DNA from: Brachynemurus nebulosus
Lineage: Eukaryota > Arthropoda > Insecta > Neuroptera > Myrmeleontidae
Assembly (NCBI GenBank): GCA_035578155.1
Contig: JAPWDM010000012.1
Span: 11,414,501 to 11,478,500 of the forward strand
DNA: 64,000 nt
Reading direction: 5' to 3'
This document shows positions 56,599 through 64,000 of the stretch, in pieces. The notes beneath the pieces are model-generated. The model searched no databases. It had not been told where the DNA came from and worked only from the letters and a program-made list of their open reading frames with translations. Positions within the stretch are counted from its first letter, which is position 1, and each line of letters starts with the position of its first letter. The position numbers and the translations under genes are program-made.

Positions 56599-58373
56599 CA
56601 AGTAAAGGTCCCGAGGCCGGACCTATCGATTTCGATGAAACTTAAATATATTGTAGAACACTAAAAACTAAGGGACACGTATTTTTTTTTATCTGCGGAA
56701 AAACGGTTTGAAGGGGTGAAATCGCCCTCCAAAAATTGGGGTAAAGATTTAATTTTTCAAATATCTCGAAAACAGTAAGAGATAGAGCAAAAGTTTAAAT
56801 TGGCGATATTGCTCTTTTTTAAAGAGCTATCTATTGATATGCAATTTGTTCATATTACGTCAACAGGGGTGGTTAGGGGTTGAAATTTGGGGGTTAATTT
56901 TGCAAAAAGGGGGTGAAAAATAAACAATATAAAAATTTTGTTTACAGATTTGAAATCTACGTCAAAAAATCTAATTGACCTATTTTTGCTCAATGCCCTA
57001 ATATTAAGTCTAGGGGTAGTTAACTAGAGGGTGACTATGTCGAATAGTCGTACAATTTGGGTATTTCAAGAAGTTCTTCTTCATGGAAAATAGCTTAAGA
57101 CAATTAGAATAACGTAGAAATGAAATTCTCGAATTCAAAATTGAGTTTGAGCAACATTGGAGAGCGGGTGAGTCACCCTCTTAAATTACATACTAGTTTA
57201 TATACACTAATTTTTGCTATTAACACACTGAATAGTGGGTAAAATAATGTCACAATAAGTGGTTCTGAAGTTGGACTAAAATGAAATTCTCGAATTCAAA
57301 ATTGAGTTTGAGCAACATTGGAGAGGGGGTGAGTCACCCTCTTAAATTACATACTAGTTTACATACACTAATTTTTGCAATTAACACACTGATAGTGGGT
57401 AAAATAATGTCACAATAAGTGGTTCTGAAGTTGGACTAAAATGAAATTCTCGAATTCAAAATTGAGTTTGAGCAACATTGGAGAGGGGGTGAGTCACCCT
57501 CTTAAATTACATACTAGTTTACATACACTAATTTTTGCAATTAACACACTGACAGGGGGTAATAATGTCACAATAGATGGTTCTGAAGTTAGACTATCGT
57601 ATGTAAGGTTTTTATTAGGTTTCGTTATTTTAGGTTAGGTTATGTAATTTTCGGTATCGATAATTTTCGATAAGGAAAACTATAATATCCATTAAAAAAC
57701 AAACCTAATAAAGACCTTACATATGATAGTCCAACTTCAGAACCACTTACTGTGACATTATTTTACCCACTATCAGTGTGTTAATAGCAAAAATTAGTGT
57801 ATATAAACTAGTATGTAATTTAAGAGGGTGACTCACCATTCGAGAATTTCATTTCTACGTTATTCTAATTGTCTTAAGCTATTTTCCATGAAGAAGAACT
57901 TCTTGAAATACCCAAATAGTACGACTATTCGACATAGTCACCCTCTAGTTAACTACCCCTAGACTTAATATTAGGATATTGAGCAAAAACAGGTCAATTA
58001 GATTTTTTGACGCAGATTTCAAATCTGTAAACAAAATTTTTATATTGTTTATTTTTCACCCCCTTTTCGCAAAATTAACCCCCAAATTTTAACCCCCAAC
58101 CACCCCTGTTGATGTAATTTGAACAAATTTCATATCAATAGATAGCTCTTTAAAAAAGAGTAATATCGCCAATTTAAACTTTTGCTCTATCTCTTACTGT
58201 TTTCGAGATATTTGAAAAATTAAATTTTTACCCCAATTTTTGGAGGGCGATTTCACCCCTTCAAACCGTTTTTCCGCAGATAAAAAAAAATACGTGTCCC
58301 TTAGTTTTTAGTGTTCTACAACATATTTAAGTTTCATCAAAATCGATAGGTCCGGCCTCGGGACCTTTACTTG
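56599..58373. mobile_element. Long fold-back element (1775 bp) flanked by TAA
   Basis: Arms of roughly 520 bp are near-perfect inverse complements. Both start CAAGTAAAGGTCCCGAGGCC and share CTATCGATTT, GGGACACGTA, AGAGATAGAGCAAAAGTTTA and AGGGTGACTATGTCGAATAG. TAA flanks each end (56596-56598 and 58374-58376). The related uninterrupted repeat at about 18663-18690 shows the site without the insertion, supporting a 3-bp TAA target as in PIF/Harbinger. The left interior has three tandem units, while the right has one inverted unit. Confidence 0.85.
57120..57598. repeat. Three tandem ~160-bp units inside the fold-back element
   Basis: Units begin at 57120, 57281 and 57441, each starting ATGAAATTCTCGAATTCAAA and ending GTTCTGAAGTTGGACTA. 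They differ by a few substitutions and small indels. An inverted partial copy is at about 57728-57855, pairing with one unit. Confidence 0.9.
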
Positions 58374-58510
58374 TAAGTCGAAAGGATTTTTGAAAATTCG
58401 TCTCCTAAGTGGGTTAAATAGGGAATGGAAATTTGTATGGAAATTCGTCATTTTTGAAGTTAGAGATATATAAAGATTTGTTACTATGGCTATTAAAATA
58501 AATTGTAGTA

Positions 58511-58975
58511 TCTTCTATACATATAATAAAACTGTAAATCTGTCTTTGTCTGTCTGTCTGTATGTCTGTTCACGCATCACGTAAAAACTACTGGACAGAT
58601 TTTAATGAAATTTGGTGTGATGATAACTTATTACCTGGGTCAACATCTAAGATACTTTTTATTCCGGGGAAATGTCTCATTCCCACGGGAAAATGGAAAA
58701 ACTATTTTGAGCATCTACACACATTACGCCAATTTACATATTTCATAAAAAATTTCATAACTATAGTAACAAAAATTGTAAATAAATTTTGTAGTTTGGA
58801 AATTTTTCTGAATTTTAAATCAAAAAAAATGTTGCTAATTGTGTACCGAAAAATACAATAAATACACAATTGTCAATTTCGAGATAATTTAATGCATTTT
58901 GTGTTGCAAGAAACTACAAATTGGAAAAAGAAACTACTCAACGTTTCGCGTGAACAACGTCACGGATACGGCTAG
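58511..58975 (+). mobile_element. Short non-autonomous Helitron (465 bp)
   Basis: Begins TCTTCTATACATATAATAAA directly after A, and ends with a hairpin CGTGAACAACGTCACG, then GATACGGCTAG followed by T (58971-58976). 5'-TC, 3' hairpin and CTAG between host A and T are Helitron hallmarks. The related 18780-18810 sequence shows the uninterrupted host. It includes a CTGTCTGTCTGTATGTCTG microsatellite-like segment. A 99-codon open frame within has no helicase features. Confidence 0.8.
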
Positions 58976-59061
58976 TATTTTAATAAATCTTTGACATTGA
59001 CTGAAATCCTAAGATGTTGCCGGTGGTAAATCCCGTCGCGGGGGGGGGGGTATACGGCTAG

Positions 59062-60162
59062 TAATAATATGAAATTTTTTTAATTTTCTTTACACACTTG
59101 TTATTACACGAGAGGTTTATTTTTTTTTCTTTTTTTCTTTTGTTTTTGTTTTCGAATAGATTAGTGATTGTCTAACGAAAATTGGTTGCCTAGCAATTTA
59201 ACGAGAGGAATTGTTAACCAGGGAAAATGCTATAGCGAAGCTAAAGCATATTTAGGTTGACAATTCTTCGAGTTAAAAAATTGCCTTCAGACAACAAAGA
59301 ATTGTACAATACACAAATTCATTCAGAAAAAGTATAAAACTCAAAACGGTAAGACAATATTTTTTTTTTTCGCTGTAAAATCTGTCCTAATTTTTTTTCC
59401 CCCACGTTAAAAGTGAAGACTGAATTAAATTGTCTGTATAAATCTGTGTTCGTTGCAACTCAAATTTGTGGTTTGCTAGGGAACAAAGTTTTGTTAAGCA
59501 AACCCAAAATTTATTTGAAAAACTGCAACCCTCTCGTGTAATGATAAGTAATTTTCACATAAGCTATTCAATATTTTGAAGGATTTAATAAAAAATTAGA
59601 CCTGATAAAAACACATTTTTTTAAACTAACGACGTACTTTCAAAAATAATTAAATTTAAAATATTATCCAGAAATATTCATCTTCTATGCTCTATGGTAC
59701 ATTTTAATTTCTACTGTCATTAAAAATTAATCGTTTTGATTTAGTTTTACATAACTGTTTTTGGTGCAAATTTTTATCACACATCAACTTACATGTTGTG
59801 CATTAAATACAAACTGACTATGCGGTTAGGTCCGTCGTAGATATATGTAATATCTTTGCTGTTTGTGTGTTTGTTAATTAACAATAAAATTTTTAATTAT
59901 AGATTTTTTCTTTTTTCCCATTTTCAGTTTTTTTCTTTTTTTTTTTGCAAAATTAATTGATGTATTGCATTTTAGACCGTTGTATCAGTGGGGTTCGACT
60001 GATTGTGGTCAAATGCAAAATGTAAAAAAAAACTAATAAGTTCCTTACAATATTGATTCAGGTAATATTTCGAATGTAATTAAAATACACGATAGGGACA
60101 TATATTTGGAAGACTAGTCGTTGAATAATTTTAAAATAATACCTACTATTTTTTTAAAGAGA
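59062..60162. other. Intronic AT-rich interval
   Basis: A small GCTATAGCGAAGCTAAAGC near-palindrome lies at 59230. No gene or bounded element recognised. Confidence 0.5.
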
Positions 60163-60164
60163 TA

Positions 60165-60700
60165 CGTGGGGTGCGCCAAAAGTTCTCGGCCTAACATGAT
60201 TAAACTCATTTAAAGGTGACGTAATTTATACTCACAAAAAGTATTAAGTCTCTAGTAATCAAAAAACGCAGTGGACGAGTTTACATGTGTTTTATTTATT
60301 CTGTTGTAAAAGTGTAAACTCAATATGTCGACCGTTTCAAAAATTGAATATCGTGTAGTCATAAAATTTCTGACAAATGAAAGACAAAATCCAGAAGAAA
60401 TTAAGGACAGATTGGATGGTTTATACGGTAAAGCCGTGCCAAAGGTTTCGTTTGCGGTACGAATCCCTCAACGACGATGATCGTTCTGGACGTTCGGCAG
60501 ATTCGATCACTTCCGAAAACATCGCTCTTGTAGAATCACTACAAAGAATTTGCTTATTATTATAAAGGAATAGAGATGCTTATCCCACCTTGTAATAAGT
60601 GTATTGAAATAGAGCGCGGTTATATAGAAAAATAAATTATTTTCACTGTTCTCTCTGTATTTTTTAATACTCAGGCCGAGAACTTTTGGCGCACCCTATG
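60165..60700 (+). mobile_element. Internally deleted mariner element (536 bp)
   Basis: 28-bp terminal inverted repeats with two mismatches share the perfect core GGGTGCGCCAAAAGTTCTCG (60169 onward; complement ending at 60696). TA flanks both ends (60163-60164 and 60701-60702). The interior retains the two ends of a mariner transposase gene with the middle missing, so it is about 40% of a full mariner. Confidence 0.9.
60325..60635 (+). pseudogene. Mariner transposase, N- and C-termini only, frameshifted
   Basis: The ATG at 60325 opens MSTVSKIEYRVVIKFLTNER, then QNPEEIKDRLDGLYGKAVPKV, the first helix-turn-helix of mariner transposases. A frameshift near 60440 moves the continuation ESLNDDDRSGRSADSI and TSENIALVESLQR (matching the D-x-R-S-G-R-P linker) into a second frame. 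After about 60545 the sequence jumps to YYYKGIEMLIPPCNKCIEIE and a terminal RGYIEK before TAA at 60633, the family's C-terminus. The catalytic DD(34)D core is deleted. Non-functional by both lesions. Confidence 0.85.
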
Positions 60701-60702
60701 TA

Positions 60703-61684
60703 AGTCAGATACATTTCACGACGGCTAAATCGTTTTTATAATTACACAAAAGTACTTTGTCAGTTTCGTGAATTGTACCAATGGCGTTAAAATATGCAGA
60801 TATTCTCGAACCAAGCCTTATTAGGATGAGCTATTCTAAACAGACATTAAAACGCCAAAAAAATATCAAAAATCGACCTTTATTATTATTATTATTTTTT
60901 TTATACAAATAAATATTTTATTAAAAAACTAAATTGACAACATTGTTTTTACATGTCTTGAGATTAGAAAATTTTTTTTTTTTTAAATTCCAAAATGGCG
61001 TGAGTATAAATGGCTTTGAAGTCGACAAATCAAAAAATCAAGTCTTTTCTGAAAATATACATAGATATATACAGTTATGGCACTAACTAGGATCTAAGAA
61101 AAAATATTAAAAAAAAACCAGCGAGAAATCGCATTTTGAAAATGAATTTTTTAAAAATCACCGCTCTTTCTCGACTATAAACAGCCACCATTTTGAAAAT
61201 CTATTATGGAACCAAAAGATCCTAGTTCGTGCGAAAATGACAGTATTGAGGTATAATATGCACTTTGATTTATGTCGATATCTCAAATACTTTTTGAGGT
61301 ACATGAGGAACCATGTTAAAAAATGTACTTTCGAGAAAAAAACATTTAAAGTTTTTTATTTAAATTGAATTAGAGAAAAGTGCGTGCACTAAAATGTCCA
61401 TAACATTTTGATTTTTTATTTTTTTAAAAATGAAATTGTAGAAGAATATTTCTAACACCTTAAGGAACATAATTATGAAGAAAAAAAATCGATATCTTTT
61501 CGTTTTTTTTAGCGAATTTCCCCTAAGAAAATTTTTCTTCTAAATCAGTATTTTTTTAGACATACTAAAATATAAGTCTAATTTTTCGGAGAAAATTCGA
61601 CTAAAAATGACCAATTCGATTTCGTATAAATCTCTTTAGGGAGATTAAATTATTAATTTTGTCTTTTTGGAAGCTAATAAAGTC
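60703..61684. other. Intronic AT-rich interval, nothing recognised
   Basis: No gene, RNA or bounded repeat seen. Confidence 0.5.
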
Positions 61685-61687
61685 TAA

Positions 61688-62397
61688 CGGCCGGTTTTAC
61701 ATTCATAATTTTAAAGGTTCTTTAACTAAAGCTACTTTTAATTTATAGTCGACTTTATTTTTAGCATTGTTTTACAATGATCAGGTCTGCTTACTTTTGT
61801 TAAAGGACTTTTAAGTGTTGCATGGATAAAAGGAACTATGAATGATCGCAGCCAATCTTACATTTAAAAAAAAATAACTATAGAATCGAAAATATCAACA
61901 TGATTGAATTTCGAAAAATACGCATTTCACTCATTTCGCTACTGCCAGTGAGATTAGGATAGGAAACTACATTATTTCTTTTTAAAATAATTTTATCATA
62001 AATACAGTGAATCATAAAAGAAATCGCGGGTAACCCAGAAATCGTTCAGCCAGTTTAACCCAAAACGAATGTTTGATATTAATCCAAGACGTAAAAATAA
62101 TCAAAAATATTATTGAATATAAGCAAACAAATAAAATTTTTATTTTATTTATTTAAGGTGCGAATATTTTTCAGAAAAATTATGCTTATAAACAAAATTC
62201 AATGATAATAATCAGCAATAACAAATATGTTAAAGCTGACTTTAAGTAGTAAAAGTCGAGATAATTCTTACTTTAGTTTAAAGTCGACTTTTACACTAAC
62301 GGGGCTTTAAATTTGATTGTAAAACAGTACCAAAAATAAAATCAGTTTTAGGCTTTAGTGTTAAAGTCGGCTTTAAAAGAGAATGTAAAACCAGCCG
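61688..62397. mobile_element. PIF/Harbinger-like MITE (710 bp)
   Basis: Termini CGGCCGGTTTTACATTC and CGGCTGGTTTTACATTC (right end complemented; one mismatch) with TAA on both sides (61685-61687 and 62398-62400). Internal AAAGTCGACTTT-like words recur (about 61747, 62227, 62281, 62367). No coding capacity. Confidence 0.8.
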
Positions 62398-62400
62398 TAA

Positions 62401-64000
62401 CTCCATTAATTTTATTCAAAACTATACAAGCTATATTGGAAATTTTATAATCTTTTGGTAAATTTTACCTGATTCGGGTGAATAAATGAAATCCAAATCT
62501 AAATTTTTCCGTGCACTTGTCTCAAAATACTTGCACAATCCTGTCTTTTTCAATATCTCTGCATTAACAATATATATAATACACTTATACATATATTATG
62601 ATACAAAGCGAATATGCATAATATTGCGGATGCAAAAAGGAGAAAACAAGTGATTTTTTTTTGACCAAGTGAGAAATCATTATTTGTTTACTATCGAAAT
62701 GAAAAAAGAAACAAAACTATACTTAGGTACTTATATTATGTAGATCTTTGAATCAAAGATCATTAATCATACCATGATATTTCTTTTATTTCAACCAAAA
62801 CAAGAACAAAATTGATCTTAAGAAAATTAAAAGTGCATCTCGATGATCGCGCGATACTTTGCTCTGTCTACTGGTTTCAGTTTGTTGTTGTTAGCTGACA
62901 CAGGCTAGTTTTGTGTAACAAATAAATTTTTATATGGTTAATTTCCCCGCCAGGGATGCCAATGATCATCGACCGGAACGGAAATAAATTTTCGTACATT
63001 TAAAAATTCGTACAACAAAAAATTAATTTTACCGGTTTGTTCAATTTTCAATTATACAGAGGACAGATTTTTTTTTGCCTCAAACAACCTTTTGCCGTAA
63101 TGTTTGAATATTTATTTCTACGGCTGTATTTTAATTTATTTATTTGTATTTAATTTGATGCCACTCTGTAGGGTGTATTTTTTTTAGTTTCTTTGACTGT
63201 TTGAAGTGTTTTGAATCCTCGAGGATCATTCAGTTTCATGTTGATATGATGATTTTAATATTTTATTGTTCTTTAAAGAATCAAAAAATTAATTGGATTT
63301 CGCTACTGGTGTTGAAATTTTGATCAGGGCATTATTCATTAAATAAAAAAAATTATTGAGTAAGAAAAACGTTTCGTTTTTTTTTGAAATGATCAAAAGG
63401 CTTAGATCAAAATAAAATTTTTAGTAAGAAACCTCAGTCGTAAAAAACAAAGTAAAAATATTTTTTTTTATTTTATTTGAAAAATTCCTTTGAAATTTGA
63501 ATTTTAGTTTAAATAATTTTTTTTTTCACTTTGATTCGATTTTGTTTTATGAAAAAAATGAGAGTTAAAACAATAGCGCAACGTATAATTATTAATTTTG
63601 AGGTTTGTTTCAAAAAGCGTAACGGAAATAAGATTCTATTAAATAAAATTTGAATGATTTTTATAGTGAAACCTATTGTAGGGTAATTGTGGGTTTTCTA
63701 ATCATTAAGGGGAGGTTTACTCGAGAGTCCTTAAAAATTATGTACTTTTCTGGAATTTTTTTCTCAAGAACGGAAATAAATATCAATTTCAAATTTTGTG
63801 CACATATTTATTAAGTATTAAACTATACAAAAAAAAAAAAAAAAATTTCCAAGGAAAAATATAAAAAAGTGTCCATGTTATAGATGGTGCAGTGTGACGA
63901 TCCGAAAATCCAATACCTTGTTGGTGGACAAGTGGTGGACATTGTTTTATTAGGTCAAAAAGGTGTTCCATTTTATATGGTTAAAATTTAACCAAAATAT
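62401..64000. other. Intronic AT-rich interval to the window edge
   Basis: No gene, repeat boundary or RNA is recognised. A minus-strand frame at 63789-63971 is composition-driven. Confidence 0.5.

Larger units (their letters stand above)
56476..59061 (+). mobile_element. Helitron-like repeat, split by two later insertions
   Basis: Segments 56476-56598, 58374-58510 and 58976-59061 are collinear with the 18566-19125 repeats (CTAACACTGAC, AGCCTAACCTGTTGGGTTTA, ATGGCTATTAAAATAAA, TAAATCTTTGACATTGACTG). The 3' end, after a G run, is TATACGGCTAG|T at 59061. The gaps are the fold-back at 56599-58373 and the small Helitron at 58511-58975. Confidence 0.65.
49442..64000 (+). other. Dachshund intron 1 (at least 14.5 kb, open at the right edge)
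   Basis: No open frame resembling the next Dachshund segment was recognised up to the window end, so the whole interval is assigned to the intron. Between the listed insertions (MITEs, Helitrons, mariner) it is AT-rich without recognised genes. Small exons shorter than about 60 codons could have been missed. Confidence 0.6.

Noticed and set aside
57441..57638. 65-codon frame starting at ATGAAATTCTCGAATTC
   Set aside because: It is one of three tandem repeat units within a fold-back element; the other units are not open in the same way.
58562..58861. 99-codon frame inside the short Helitron
   Set aside because: No helicase or Rep motifs; the element is too short to be autonomous.
1..64000. 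CRISPR arrays, rRNA genes or bacterial operons
   Set aside because: No regularly spaced repeats with unique spacers, no rRNA cores, no ribosome-binding-site-led gene strings; the sequence is eukaryotic.

Overview
The window looks like a piece of an insect nuclear genome. It is strongly AT-rich, it carries one recognisable arthropod developmental gene (the first coding exon of dachshund), and almost everything else is transposable-element sequence of kinds common in insects: an envelope-bearing Ty3/gypsy (errantivirus-like) retrotransposon, hAT, mariner-like, PIF/Harbinger-like and piggyBac-like elements, Helitron-like elements and fold-back elements. The insect order cannot be fixed from the sequence alone.

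Layout. 1-8760: dispersed repeats and palindromes, two hAT deletion derivatives with perfect 8-bp target duplications (1736-2602 and 2967-3847, the second with a decayed transposase), a 1.36-kb TA-flanked inverted-repeat element (5119-6478), and a cluster of seven copies of a 15-bp near-palindrome (7264-8507). 8761-17160: a complete LTR retrotransposon with two 770-bp LTRs that read as identical, a tRNA-Ser-type primer site, a single uninterrupted gag-pol frame of 1561 codons and an env frame of 659 codons. 17161-30311: sparse sequence with Helitron-like repeats, a decayed tRNA-Ala(AGC)-like unit, a microsatellite and a 682-bp fold-back element at TTAA. 30312-36711: a 6.4-kb interval bounded by perfect 24-bp inverted repeats and TA, containing a nested MITE and a local duplication. 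36712-47400: more hAT and TA-flanked inverted-repeat elements, several nested.

47460-49441 is a GC-richer, CpG-containing segment holding the probable promoter and 5' UTR of dachshund and its first coding exon, which encodes 267 complete codons through the Ski/Sno/Dac (DHD) domain and ends at a CAG|GTACGT splice donor. I see no further dachshund exon, so the first intron is probably at least 14.5 kb. It is filled with insertions: hAT MITEs, a piggyBac-like MITE, a nested Helitron/fold-back/Helitron complex (56476-59061), an internally deleted mariner that keeps both ends of its transposase gene, and a PIF-like MITE.

The retrotransposon is the only intact mobile system here: LTR promoter, primer site, Gag, protease, reverse transcriptase, RNase H, integrase, envelope and polypurine tract are all present. 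The other elements are non-autonomous or broken. Many are dated relative to one another by nesting, and in two cases another repeat copy in the window, or a mirrored repeat arm, preserves the empty site.
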